In this document: one piece after another, positions 42,547 through 51,621 of the stretch
Position numbering within the stretch: the stretch's first letter is position 1
Layout: each line of letters starts with the position of its first letter
DNA from: JAZBPO01 sp963691775
GTDB lineage: Bacteria > Pseudomonadota > Gammaproteobacteria > Pseudomonadales > Azotimanducaceae
DNA: 64,000 nt
Assembly (NCBI GenBank): GCA_963691775.1
Contig: OY829369.1
Location: forward strand, 1,116,001-1,180,000
Direction of reading: 5' to 3'
Notes under the pieces: generated by a model
Told to the model about the DNA's origin: nothing
Databases searched by the model: none
What the model saw: only the letters and a program-made list of their open reading frames with translations
Translations under genes and position numbers: made by a program

Positions 42547-43682
42547 ACGCTAGAACGACATCCGAAGGCGGAGAAGGCCTCGACCGCCTGTTCCGATTCC
42601 TGCCGGACGCTGGCCTGTGGCTCGACACGCACGGCAGGGTCCTGGCCGCGAACGCCAGTGCTGAGCAGCTCTTCAATGCACCGGAGGCGGTCATCGCTGG
42701 AAAGCACCTGGCCGAGCTCTGGGAGGACGACGACGGCTTTGCACTGGCAGCGATGGTCAAGCGCGGACAGCGAGGGGATCCTTCGACCGTATTCCATGCG
42801 CGCACGTCCAGTGGTCGCCTGTGCGTCCTGTCGCCGCGCATTCTTCATGGCCTGCGCGTGGACGCGACCCTGCTCGTGCTTGCTGACGCAACCGCAATGG
42901 ACCGCGCAGCGGATCGAGTGCGTCACATGCGGGCCGCCATCGACGTCGCCCAGGAAGGGATGGCCGTCGTGGACATGCGCGACGGCGAACCGGCACTCCA
43001 GTGGGCGAATCCCTCATTCTTCGTACTCCTCGGATACACGGAGCCGCAGGAGGTCATCGGTCCGCATATCGTCGAGCAGCTTGACGCGGTCATGGCCTGC
43101 GTGAATCCGCAGCGCCTGCCAGAAGGCGGGCGTGATTCAGGCCGGTGCGAGCTCGTTCGCCTGGACGGCTACCGGGTTACGGTGAACTGGACCGTTGCAC
43201 CGATCCGCGAATCGGAACTCGATCCGGAAGCCCGCCTGTGGGCACTCACGGTCGAGGACACCACCGAGCAGGATCGCATTGATCGCATGGTCGAGGAGCA
43301 GCAGGCCGTGAATCGGGACGCACGCGACATGGCATCCCTCGGGGATATGGTTGCGGGCATCGCGCACGACTTCAACAACGCCCTCACCGTTATTCGTAAC
43401 CTTGCCTTGCTGAGCGCCGACGAGAGTGACATCGGCCGCGTCCGTCAGGACCTGGACTCGATCTCGCAGGCAACGGACGACGCGGCGGAGCTCGCTCGAA
43501 GCCTGACGGCCTTCGGACGTCGCGGGGCGCATCAAGACCGTGAAGAAATTTTCGACTTCGACGACACGATCAGGCAGATCGTTCAGGTTGTCGGCCGCGG
43601 CCTGCACATGAAGCTCGACATTCAGACCGATCTCGCCTGTGACGCACGCGTCCGCTCACGACCGGGCATGCTTCAGCAGGTG
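42543..43682 (+). pseudogene. Hybrid histidine kinase, 5' part, split by IS insertion
   Basis: 380 codons precede the insertion; the frame then meets TGA in the IS left end (43683-43685). The ATG overlaps the stop of the 7TM gene (ATGA). Residues 10-110 and about 125-245 are PAS-like. HisKA follows with the phospho-acceptor His275 in MVAGIAHDFNNALTV. The break falls at LQQV, the start of the N-box of the HATPase domain, so the ATP-binding domain is lost. The remaining part is at 44889-45590. Joining 42543-43682 to 44889-45590 gives an uninterrupted 613-residue kinase, so the damage is due to the IS alone. Confidence 0.93.
43679..43682. repeat. Target-site duplication, left copy
   Basis: GGTG flanks the IS left end and is repeated at 44885-44888. 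A 4-bp duplication is typical of the IS407 group. Confidence 0.85.
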
Positions 43683-43708
43683 TGACCTGCCTGTCGTTTC
43701 TCGGACCA
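43683..43708 (+). repeat. IS left inverted repeat
   Basis: Begins TGACCTGCCTG and ends TCGGACCA; it matches the reverse complement of 44860-44884 except for a short mismatch in the middle. Confidence 0.9.
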
Positions 43709-43746
43709 GCTGAAGCCTGAGAGGATGGCTCCCGCAAGGAGGAGCC

Positions 43747-44010
43747 ATGAAGAAGAGCCGATTCACCGAAGACCAGATGGTGCGCATCCTGCGCGAAGCC
43801 GATCAGACGTCTGTTGCCGCTGCAGCCAAGGCACACGCTGTTAGCGAGCAGAGCATCTATACGTGGCGAAAGCGCTACGGCGAACTTGAGGTGAACGACG
43901 TTCGTCACCTCCGCGCGATCGAGAAGGAGAACACCCGGCTGAAGAAGCTGCTGGCCGAGCGAGATCTCGAAATCGAGATCATGAAGGAGGTGAACGCAAA
44001 AAAGTGGTGA
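43747..44010 (+). CDS. IS3-family transposase OrfA
   Basis: 87 residues; ATG 43747 follows AAGGAGG. The helix-turn-helix region KSRFTEDQMVRILREAD, then AVSEQSIYTWRKRYG, is the DNA-binding part. The C-terminal leucine zipper-like helix (LRAIEKENTRLKKLLAERDLEIEIMKEV) joins OrfA to OrfB. The sequence is of IS407-group type. The last codons contain A_AAA_AAG (43998-44004), a slippery site for -1 frameshifting into orfB. Confidence 0.93.
   Translation: MKKSRFTEDQMVRILREADQTSVAAAAKAHAVSEQSIYTWRKRYGELEVNDVRHLRAIEKENTRLKKLLAERDLEIEIMKEVNAKKW
43998..44004 (+). promoter_or_regulatory. Programmed -1 frameshift slippery site
   Basis: A_AAA_AAG in the orfA frame, six bases before the orfA stop codon ends (44010). 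A -1 slip lets ribosomes enter the orfB frame at 44004 and make the OrfAB transposase. Confidence 0.75.
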
Positions 44011-44855
44011 GCGCGTCCGCGCGACGAGACGTGGCGCGCTACATCGCGGGCCGCGGGACTTCGCTTCGACGCGCCTGCTCTCTGGCACGGGTCGCGCGCT
44101 CGACGCTCAGCTACGAGTCTGTGCTCGACGCCAAGGATCGGGAGCCGCTGGCCGCCATGAAGGACTTGGCTCAGAAGCATCCGAGGTTCGGCTATCGGCG
44201 CATTCGGATCCTGCTGCAGCGTCAGGGGATCTTCATGAGTCCAGATCGCGCCTGGAGGCTCTGGAACAAGGCGGCGCTGCAGGTGCCGAAGAAACGGAAG
44301 CGCAGGCGCGTTGCTACGCGCAGGCCGCGTCCGTTGCCGACGACGAGTCGGAACCAGGTCTGGGCGTACGACTTCGTATTCGATCGTGCAGCGAACGGTC
44401 AGCAGCTGAAGTGCATGACGGTGATCGACGAGTACACGCGAGAGTGCCTGTCGATTCTCGTCGACGGCCGGATACGGTCGGGGAAGATCGTGACGGAGCT
44501 CAGTCGGTTGGTGAGTCTGCATGGTGCACCGAAGTACATTCGTTCAGACAACGGTCCGGAGTTCGTCTCGAAGGCCGTGGGGAAATGGCTGGCGAAGAAC
44601 GAGATCGACACGGCGTTCATCGAGCCGGGCAAGCCGTGGCAGAACGGTGCGGACGAGAGCTTCAACGGCAAACTTCGGGACGAGTGCCTGAATCTGGAGT
44701 GGTTCAGATCTCGTGCGGAAGCCAAGGTCATCATCGAGACGTGGCGTCAGGACTACAATCGAGAGCGACCGCATTCGAGCCTCGGCTACCTGACGCCGTG
44801 GGAGTACATCGAACAGCTGCCGAAGGCAGCATCAGAGGGCGCCATCCTCAACTGA
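44004..44855 (+). CDS. IS3-family transposase OrfB (DDE integrase core)
   Basis: 283 residues if started at GTG 44004; more likely the C-terminal part of an OrfAB fusion made by -1 frameshifting. The HTH_21-type region (AAMKDLAQKHPRFGYRRIRILLQ) is followed by the retroviral-type integrase core. The DDE residues are in VWAYDFVFD, IRSDNGPEFVS and GADESFNGKLRDECLN, with the usual C-terminal HSSLGYLTPWEY. The frame is intact. Confidence 0.95.
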   Translation: MVSASARRDVARYIAGRGTSLRRACSLARVARSTLSYESVLDAKDREPLAAMKDLAQKHPRFGYRRIRILLQRQGIFMSPDRAWRLWNKAALQVPKKRKRRRVATRRPRPLPTTSRNQVWAYDFVFDRAANGQQLKCMTVIDEYTRECLSILVDGRIRSGKIVTELSRLVSLHGAPKYIRSDNGPEFVSKAVGKWLAKNEIDTAFIEPGKPWQNGADESFNGKLRDECLNLEWFRSRAEAKVIIETWRQDYNRERPHSSLGYLTPWEYIEQLPKAASEGAILN

Positions 44856-44859
44856 TCGG

Positions 44860-44884
44860 TGGTCCGAAGAAATCAGGCAGGTCA
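44860..44884 (-). repeat. IS right inverted repeat
   Basis: TGGTCCGAAGAAATCAGGCA followed by GGTCA; its reverse complement begins TGACCTGCCTG like the left end. Confidence 0.9.
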
Positions 44885-44888
44885 GGTG
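44885..44888. repeat. Target-site duplication, right copy
   Basis: GGTG directly after the IS, identical to 43679-43682. Confidence 0.85.
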
Positions 44889-45590
44889 CTCTACAATCTC
44901 ATGATCAACGCGGGCGACGCCGCCGAGGGGCGCGGCAAGCTCACGATCAAGACTAGACTCCGTAACGACCCGCTCGGGGAGGTGGTCGAACTGGAGGTCG
45001 CCGACGATGGCGTGGGCATGGTTGACGCCGTACGCGAGCAGGCCTTCCTCCCGTACTTCACCACCAAGGGCAGCGCAGGCACAGGTCTCGGCCTCGCCAA
45101 GGTCCACTACCTCCTGCAACAGAACCGCGGCCACATAGACGTCGCAAGCGCACCCGGTGCGGGCACCTGCTTCACGATTCGGCTTCCTGTCGAACCACGT
45201 CCTCTGCTCGCTCCGCCCGAAGCGAACGGCACAGCGCTGCTGATAGACGACGATCCCGCGATCCGTACGCTCCTGGTGAAGATGCTGAGACGACGGGACA
45301 TTTCCTGCGTCGCCGTAGCATCAGGCGCTGAGGCAGAGTCTCTCGAGGTGCAGGCGCCACCGGAATTCGTGATCGTCGACCTCGTGATCGGCGAGGAGGA
45401 TGGCCGCGAGGTGGCACAAACGCTTCGCTCGCGCTGGCCGCAGGCGCACTACGCACTCACGACCGGCGCCCACTTGCCTGATTCGAGTGAACCGCCAGCG
45501 CCCTTCGACTACGTCCTTGCAAAACCGTTCGGTTCCGCCGACGTGAACGCTTTCCTCAGCTACTTCGAAGACCCCGCGGCGGTCGACTGA
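44889..45590 (+). pseudogene. Hybrid histidine kinase, 3' part, split by IS insertion
   Basis: 233 codons resume with LYNLMINAGDAAEGRGK, the rest of the HATPase N-box, followed by the G1 box DDGVGM, F box FTTKGSAGTGLGLAKVHYL (G2), then a receiver domain (ALLIDDDPAIRTLLVKML, phospho-acceptor Asp in FVIVDLVIGEEDG, Lys in YVLAKPFGS). A start at ATG/GTG near 44859 inside the IS end could in principle express it alone, but without HisKA it would be a bare ATPase-receiver protein. Its 3' end overlaps the convergent hydrolase gene by 31 bases. Confidence 0.92.
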
Positions 45591-46474
45591 AGCCGAAGCC
45601 CTGCACGATCAGCCAGGAAGGCCTGCAGGCGTGCGCGCATGCAGTCCGTGTTGTGTGCACCGAACGCGCTACCTACGATCACGTGATTGGATCCGCCCGC
45701 CTTCGGATCGACTTTCACCACTTCGATATCCGCGCCCTCCATGCGCGAAAGCACGGCCTCGATCCGACGCGCGTCCACGACCTGATCTTCATCGCAGAAG
45801 CTCACGAAGACCGGGCATCCGATCCGCTCCAGAGGTGCGCGCAGCGCCGCCTCGACCTCCGCCATCATCGTCACGAGCGAAGTCGTCGGGTAACGAAGGG
45901 TCCAGTAGCGCGCATGGGCCTCGTTCTCCGCTTCCACGATCCGTTCGCGGCCAAGGATACAGGGCACCCAGATACGTGCGCCGGGCCAGCGAAGCAGCGC
46001 CGAACGCGGATCACGCGGCCCGTAGTTGGGCGCCAGCAGCACCATGGCGGCCAACGTTTCGGGCGCGCCAGCCGCAATGACCGTAGCAAGGGTCCCGCCT
46101 GTCGAACACCCGACCAGCACCACTCGATCACCGATCGCCTTCCCGATCTCGTAGGCAAGCTCCGCATCGCGCTGCCAGTCGCCCGGAAGGGCCTCGCCCA
46201 TGGCGTCGGGCGTCGAACGTCCGTGCCCCGTGAGCCGGGCAAAGAAGATGTTTGCGCCGAGGCGCTCCGCCACGGCCTCCATGAACGGCGAGACCTCATG
46301 CCGCGTCGCGGAGTAGCCATGCAGATAGACGATCGAGACCGGCGTGCGCGTGCCGGGCGTATCCGCCCATTGGATGCCGGCCCGAGCGTGATCGATCACG
46401 TCACCCACGGCGTCTTCACGCACCGCGAGCCAGTCGTCGAGCGCCCCGAGGTCCCGGGGAAGCGTTACGTTCAT
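45560..46474 (-). CDS. Alpha/beta hydrolase (carboxylesterase/lipase-like)
   Basis: 304 residues; the ATG overlaps the stop of the upstream kinase by ATGA. Motifs: VYLHGYSATRHEVSPFMEAVAERLG (oxyanion region HGYSA), FFARLTGHGRS, nucleophile VGCSTGGTLA (GxSxG with Cys as first x), Asp in SFCDEDQVVD and His in GGSNHVIVG. This is the serine aminopeptidase S33-like/monoacylglycerol lipase-like group. It is co-transcribed with the sensor kinase, which is unusual for a kinase partner. Confidence 0.87.
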   Translation of the reverse strand: MNVTLPRDLGALDDWLAVREDAVGDVIDHARAGIQWADTPGTRTPVSIVYLHGYSATRHEVSPFMEAVAERLGANIFFARLTGHGRSTPDAMGEALPGDWQRDAELAYEIGKAIGDRVVLVGCSTGGTLATVIAAGAPETLAAMVLLAPNYGPRDPRSALLRWPGARIWVPCILGRERIVEAENEAHARYWTLRYPTTSLVTMMAEVEAALRAPLERIGCPVFVSFCDEDQVVDARRIEAVLSRMEGADIEVVKVDPKAGGSNHVIVGSAFGAHNTDCMRARLQAFLADRAGLRLQSTAAGSSK

Positions 46475-48747
46475 GGCTCGCCTCTCGCACTCAATACCGC
46501 GCCCACCTCTCCCCGCAGTTGATCGAAGCGAAAGGGCTTCCGGATCAGACGAAAATCGTGTTCGAGGCGAAACTTCTGAAAATCTGACGTCTCGGCGTAG
46601 CCGGACATGAACAGCACGGTCATCGACGGATCGCGGGCAAGCGCGTCGGCCGCGATATCCGGACCGCGCTGACCACCCGGCAGAACCACATCCGAAAGCA
46701 GGAGATGGAATCGCTCGCGGCCAAGCATCTCGCGACCGGAAGGGCCGTCCGATGCCTCGGCGACGTTGAACCCGAGCCCCTCAAGCATGGCCACGGCAAC
46801 CTCGCGTACGCTCGCCTCGTCCTCGATCACCAGCGCATCGAGCCCTTCACCCAGGCGCGGTTGCGCAACATGCGCCGCCGGCGCGCGGCGCGGCGGTGAA
46901 GGGGGTTTAGGCGCAGGCGCCTCGGGCGATGCATTCGAACACGGCAAAAACAGACGTACCCGCGTTCCCCCGCCCGGCGTGCTGTCGAGCTCGATTCGAC
47001 CCCGACTCTGGGTAACGAAGCCGTGGACCATGGACAGACCCAGGCCAGTCCCCTTGCTCGAACCCTTGGTTGTAAAGAAAGGCTCGAACGCCTGCGCCGC
47101 GACCTCCGCCGCCATCCCGGGCCCATTGTCCTCGACCTCGATGCAGACGTGGGCGCTGAGCGCGTCGACCTCTGCTTCCGGGAAGCGCTCGCCCATCTTG
47201 ACCGCCGGCACGGCAAAAGTGCGCAGATCCACGCGCCCGCCGCTCGCCATGGCATCGCGAGCGTTCACGGCAAGATTGATCAGTGCCGCCTGAAGTTGAC
47301 TCGGATCGACCTCGATCGCATCGCGGCACTGCGCACGAATCCGCAGTTCAATGTCTTCGCCAAGGATCGGCGCGAGGAGCGCGCGCGTCTCCTCAAGAAG
47401 CGTATCGGGTGCGACCGCCTGGGGTCGCAGCGCCTGGCGGCGTGCAAAGGTAAGTAGGCGCTCGGTCAGGTCTGCGCCGCGCTGGGCCGCGATACGCGCC
47501 TGGCGAACCGGCCTCTCCGTGCGCTCGTCTGCATCCTCGGCAATCATTTCGAGGTTGCCGAGGATGACAGCAAGCAGATTGTTGAAGTCGTGAGCGATGC
47601 CGCCCGTGAGTTTGCCGAGCGAGGCCATGCGCTCGGCCAGCTGCACACGCTCCTGGCGCTGCTTGCGCGCGCTCAGGTCGACGAAAAGCACCTGCAGCGC
47701 CGGCGCGCCCTCCCATTCCAGATCGGACGCCGAAACCTGCACGGGAACAACGTGACCGTCGCGATGCTGGGCGCCAATCTCGAAAAAGTTGTCGGCGCGG
47801 GCCCCGGACAGGCGCGTCTCGATCTGCCGCAGGATCAACGGTTGATCCTCGACGCTCACGAGATCGATCACGTCCTCGATCGAGCATAGGGCTTCCGGTG
47901 ATTCGATTCCCAGAATGCGCGCAGCCGCCGGATTGCCGTACACGACGCGGCGCCCGCGGAACACGATGAGCCCGTCGTCTGAACTCTCGACGAGCTCCCG
48001 ATAGCGCAGTTCGCTCTGCGCAAGGCGACGCTCGAAACGAACCCGCTGCAGCTCCGCAGCGGCGCGCGGCGCACAGCGCTCGAGCGCACCGAGGACTGCC
48101 TCACCCGCTGTGATCGGCGCACGAAACAGGAGCACGACGATACCGAGAATGCGACCGTCCTCGAGCATCAGGGGGGCGCCTGCATAGCCAGCTGTGCCGC
48201 GCCGGACGAGGTCCGAGGCCTTGGGATAGCGCGCGGCCACACCGTCCGCGATCAGCAGCGCCCGACCGTCGAAAACGCTCTGACACGGCGTACCGTCAAG
48301 ACCATAGTCAAAGGCATCGATGACGCACCCGTCCTCGTGAACCGGGCTCGCAATGACGCGCCCTCCCTCGGCGCCGGAATCGAGTTCGCCGACGAACGCC
48401 AAATGTGCGCCCGCGCTCGCGGCAAGCTCACAGAGCATCGATTCAAGGAAGGCTTCGCCGACGCGGCCCGCCGAGGCGAAATCGGCGGCAGGCTCCGCAG
48501 CGATCAGCGCAACGACGCGTCGATCAAGGGCGTCCGCCCCCCCCTCCAGGCAACGCAAACGGAGCGGCGCCATCGCGAGCGCAGCGGCAAGCTCAAGGCC
48601 CTCCGCCGCGCCGAGCAGCGCCTTCGCTGCGCCGTTGGCTGCGACGATGAGGTCGCCGTCCACCAGCAGCTGCGCAATGGGCGAATTCGCCCACGGGACA
48701 TCGCCACCCGGCGTCGTGCCGCCTGTCGGGCCGTCAGCTTCCTGCAC
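46471..48747 (-). CDS. Hybrid histidine kinase: PAS-GAF-PAS-HisKA-HATPase-REC
   Basis: 758 residues from GTG 48747, with GGGGAAG seven bases upstream. Residues 15-70 are a short PAS-like stretch and about 75-225 a GAF domain. A PAS domain at about 240-360 is followed by HisKA with His386 in LTGGIAHDFNNLLAVIL. HATPase boxes are VNARDAM (N), EDNGPGM (G1) and FFTTKGSSKGTGLGLS (F/G2). A receiver domain ends the protein with Asp686 in LLLSDVVLPGG. No membrane segments, so it senses a cytoplasmic signal. The GIAHDFNN-type kinase resembles the IS-disrupted one at 42543, so the two may be related in origin. No separate output regulator is near. Confidence 0.93.
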   Translation of the reverse strand: MQEADGPTGGTTPGGDVPWANSPIAQLLVDGDLIVAANGAAKALLGAAEGLELAAALAMAPLRLRCLEGGADALDRRVVALIAAEPAADFASAGRVGEAFLESMLCELAASAGAHLAFVGELDSGAEGGRVIASPVHEDGCVIDAFDYGLDGTPCQSVFDGRALLIADGVAARYPKASDLVRRGTAGYAGAPLMLEDGRILGIVVLLFRAPITAGEAVLGALERCAPRAAAELQRVRFERRLAQSELRYRELVESSDDGLIVFRGRRVVYGNPAAARILGIESPEALCSIEDVIDLVSVEDQPLILRQIETRLSGARADNFFEIGAQHRDGHVVPVQVSASDLEWEGAPALQVLFVDLSARKQRQERVQLAERMASLGKLTGGIAHDFNNLLAVILGNLEMIAEDADERTERPVRQARIAAQRGADLTERLLTFARRQALRPQAVAPDTLLEETRALLAPILGEDIELRIRAQCRDAIEVDPSQLQAALINLAVNARDAMASGGRVDLRTFAVPAVKMGERFPEAEVDALSAHVCIEVEDNGPGMAAEVAAQAFEPFFTTKGSSKGTGLGLSMVHGFVTQSRGRIELDSTPGGGTRVRLFLPCSNASPEAPAPKPPSPPRRAPAAHVAQPRLGEGLDALVIEDEASVREVAVAMLEGLGFNVAEASDGPSGREMLGRERFHLLLSDVVLPGGQRGPDIAADALARDPSMTVLFMSGYAETSDFQKFRLEHDFRLIRKPFRFDQLRGEVGAVLSARGEP

Positions 48748-48777
48748 GCTCGATCTTCCCCGCCCCAGAACACACCC

Positions 48778-50895
48778 TCAGGTTACCACCGACCTATCCC
48801 GGGGCTCTGCGTCGATGTCGAGCGCGGCAAGGATGAAGGCGTATTCCTCAGCGATCTCCCGAAAGGCCTCGAAGCGCCCGGAGCGGCCGCCGTGGCCAGC
48901 GCTCATGTTCGTCTTCAGCAACAGGATCTGAGCGTCTGTGCGCAGCGCCCGCTGGCGCGCGACCCAGCGCGCCGATTCCCAGTACGTCACGCGCGGATCA
49001 TTCAGCCCTGCCGTGACAAATAGCGGTGGATAGTCACGACGTTCGAGGTTCTCGATCGGTGAGTAGCTGCGAATCAACTCGAAGGCAGCTGCGTCCTCGA
49101 TTGGATTCCCCCACTCCGGCCACTCGATCGGCGTCAGCGGCAGAGATTCGTCCAGCATCGTCTGGAGAACGTCGACGAACGGGACCTGCGCGACGATGGC
49201 GCCCCAGAGCTCCGGCGCCCTGTTCATGACAACGCCCATGAGTTCGCCGCCAGCACTTCCCCCGGAGATCGCTACCCGACCCGCAGCGCCATAGCCCCGT
49301 TCGATGAGCCCCTCAGCGACATCGACAAAGTCATTGAAGGTGTTGTTTCTCGCCTCGCCCTTGCCGGCGCGGTACCAGGCGCGCCCGAGATCGTCCCCCC
49401 CGCGAACATGCGCAATCGCGCAGGTGAATCCCCGGTCTACGAGCGACAGGCGCGCCGCGGAGAACGCCGGCGGGATCGCGTGACCATATGCCCCGTATCC
49501 GTAGAGGTGCAGAAGCGGCTCCTGCGGCTGCTGCTGGTCTTTCCTTCTCATGAGCGAGACGGGCACTTCTGTCCCATCCCGCGCCTCGATCAGAAGACGC
49601 TCGGTGACGTAGGCGGAGGCGTCGTAACCGCTCGGCACCTCGCGAACCTTGAGCACCGTCAGCGAGCGCGCCTCAACGTCATAGTCATAAACCGTGTCCG
49701 GCGTGACCATGGAGGCGTAGCCAAGCCGCAGCGTGCGCGTTTCGTAGTCTGCATTGTCGCCGAGCCCTGCGGCATAGGCCGCCTCCGGAAACGCGACCTG
49801 GTGGGCATCACCTGCGTGCATTCGAATCCGAATCTGGTCGAGCCCCTCGCAGCGCTCGGTGACCGCGGTAAAGGTCTCGAACACCTGGACCCCCGTTAGA
49901 TAGCGTGCATCGCTCGGTGCGATCAGCTCCTCCCAGTGCCCTTCGCCCGGCGCCGCAAGCGTCGCCACGCACAGCCGAAAGTTCTCGTGGACATCGTTGC
50001 TGAGAATCCACAGGCGACCGTCGCCGTGATCAACTTCGTACTCGTGACCGCTGCGACGCGCCGCGACCAATCGCGGCTGCGTCGCACCGTCTTCGGCGCT
50101 GTCGAGGGGCAGGAAGCGGACTTCGGAGGTCACGTGATCACCTGCCGCGATGAAGAGCAGGCGGCGATCGGCGCTCTCTTCAATACCGACAAAGAAAGCC
50201 TCGTCGGCTTCCGTATAGATGATCAGATCTTCACCGGGAGGCGTTCCGAGGCGATGAAGACGCACTTCGAAGGGGCGCCACTGCTCATTGACAACCGTGT
50301 AGAAGAATCCGTTTCCGCTCGGCATCCACACGGGATCGCCCAGCGTCTCGGGAATTTCGTCCGGCAAGAGCGCGCCTGTTTCGAGATCAACGATGCGAAG
50401 GGTAAAGCGCTCGGAACCATCCGTGTCCGTGCTGTAGGCGAGATAGCGACCGCTGCGGTCCGTCTCGAGCGCGCCGAGGCGGAAGTACGCGTGCCCTTCA
50501 GCCAGTCGGTTCTCGTCGAGCACACAGATTTCCTCGCCGCCTGCTCGGGGCCGACGGCCCCAGCGGCGGTAGGCCGCACCAGCCTCGAAGTACCAGCGCC
50601 AGGTCCACGCGCCGTCATGCCAGGGGACGGAGGCTTCATCCTCCTGCTGCCGCCCTCTGATTTCTGCCGTCAGCGCATCAACCACGCCTCCCTGTGATCC
50701 CATGACCGCGTCAAAGTACGCATTCTCGGCATCCAGGTAGGCACGCACATCCGCGTCTTCAAGGGCCGGGTACGCCGCATCGCGCAGCCAGTGCCAAGGG
50801 TCATCGAGCGCTTCTCCGTGCCAGATCGTGACGTGCGATCGCGCCTCGGCGCTCGGCACGGGATGCGCACTTGCAAGGCGGCCGCTGGCTTTCAT
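48778..50895 (-). CDS. Oligopeptidase B / prolyl oligopeptidase family S9A
   Basis: 705 residues; ATG 50895 has AGGAGG eight bases upstream. The N-terminal half is a beta-propeller with the short HGEALDDPWHWLRD opening motif of S9A proteases. The C-terminal catalytic domain has LHLYGYGAYG, HVRGGDDLGRAWY, nucleophile AISGGSAGGELMGVVMN (GGSAGG), Asp in FVTAGLNDPRVTYWES and His in SAGHGGRSGR. Oligopeptidase B cleaves after Arg/Lys in peptides shorter than about 30 residues, in the cytoplasm or periplasm. No signal peptide is visible. The downstream kinase gene starts 30 bases on. Confidence 0.93.
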   Translation of the reverse strand: MKASGRLASAHPVPSAEARSHVTIWHGEALDDPWHWLRDAAYPALEDADVRAYLDAENAYFDAVMGSQGGVVDALTAEIRGRQQEDEASVPWHDGAWTWRWYFEAGAAYRRWGRRPRAGGEEICVLDENRLAEGHAYFRLGALETDRSGRYLAYSTDTDGSERFTLRIVDLETGALLPDEIPETLGDPVWMPSGNGFFYTVVNEQWRPFEVRLHRLGTPPGEDLIIYTEADEAFFVGIEESADRRLLFIAAGDHVTSEVRFLPLDSAEDGATQPRLVAARRSGHEYEVDHGDGRLWILSNDVHENFRLCVATLAAPGEGHWEELIAPSDARYLTGVQVFETFTAVTERCEGLDQIRIRMHAGDAHQVAFPEAAYAAGLGDNADYETRTLRLGYASMVTPDTVYDYDVEARSLTVLKVREVPSGYDASAYVTERLLIEARDGTEVPVSLMRRKDQQQPQEPLLHLYGYGAYGHAIPPAFSAARLSLVDRGFTCAIAHVRGGDDLGRAWYRAGKGEARNNTFNDFVDVAEGLIERGYGAAGRVAISGGSAGGELMGVVMNRAPELWGAIVAQVPFVDVLQTMLDESLPLTPIEWPEWGNPIEDAAAFELIRSYSPIENLERRDYPPLFVTAGLNDPRVTYWESARWVARQRALRTDAQILLLKTNMSAGHGGRSGRFEAFREIAEEYAFILAALDIDAEPRDRSVVT

Positions 50896-50996
50896 TTCAA
50901 GATCCTCCTACAGCGCAACACCGGCAGGGCGCGGATGATAGCCGAGCAATCAGAGCGCTATGCTGGCAGGAAGGGTAACCGTGAAGAGCGCCTCGC

Positions 50997-51617
50997 ATGC
51001 TCACACTGCACGGCGTGGCAGGCCGCGCCGACACAAATGCGCTCTGTGCAGCGCTGTACGAAAAGGGTGCCGAATTCGAGCATGTCCCGCCACATCCCGA
51101 TGAAAGGGCCGAGCGGCGAACGCGTACGCCTGCGGACGAGGCCCCGGCACTCGAGACCCCTGCCGGCTCGCTGACCGGGATATCTGTCATCCTCGACTAC
51201 CTCGAGGCAATCGCGCCCGAGCCAGCGCTACTGCCGGCAGACCCGTTCGCGCGGGCCAAGGTCCAGGAACTCGCACGTGGTGCAGCGCAGATTCTCGACT
51301 CGCTGAACGTTCCTGGCCTTCAAGCGGCCCGCTACGGGGCGCCGCTCGCGGCAGACATGAAGGGTCCGGTCCATGCCCAACTGGATCGGGCCGTGGCGAC
51401 GGTACTGCGCCTGGCCCGCTTCGAACCATGGTTCGCGGGGGACACCTTCAGTCAGGCCGACATCGTCTGGCATTTTTCCTTTGATGCGGGCGCGCAGATT
51501 GCGCACGGGCTCTACGGCCGCGATCTCTATGCGGAGATCGCGCCTGCCGCGGCGCATCGCGACGCCATGGCAGCGCGCGCCTCCGTGCAGCGCGCGCTTG
51601 CGCTCGGCGAGCGCTGA
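50997..51617 (+). CDS. Glutathione S-transferase-like protein
   Basis: 206 residues from ATG 50997. The thioredoxin-like N-domain is MLTLHGVAGRADTNALCAALYEKG, with LETPAGSLTGISVILDYLEAIAP in the usual cis-Pro/GSH-binding place, though shorter and lacking a clear SNAIL/TRAIL-type box. The helical C-domain contains FSQADIVWHFSF, the N-capping box. A GST fold is likely; GSH-binding is less certain. Divergent from oligopeptidase B and convergent with the lipoprotein gene, 4 bases apart. Confidence 0.78.
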   Translation: MLTLHGVAGRADTNALCAALYEKGAEFEHVPPHPDERAERRTRTPADEAPALETPAGSLTGISVILDYLEAIAPEPALLPADPFARAKVQELARGAAQILDSLNVPGLQAARYGAPLAADMKGPVHAQLDRAVATVLRLARFEPWFAGDTFSQADIVWHFSFDAGAQIAHGLYGRDLYAEIAPAAAHRDAMAARASVQRALALGER

Positions 51618-51621
51618 GCAA

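Larger units (their letters stand above)
43683..44884 (+). mobile_element. IS3-family insertion sequence, IS407 group, complete
   Basis: 1202 bp bounded by imperfect inverted repeats of about 25 bases starting TGACCTGCCTG. It carries overlapping orfA and orfB in the same direction and is flanked by a 4-bp GGTG duplication. Both frames and both ends look intact, so the element is probably active or recently active. It lies in the same orientation as the interrupted kinase. Confidence 0.95.
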
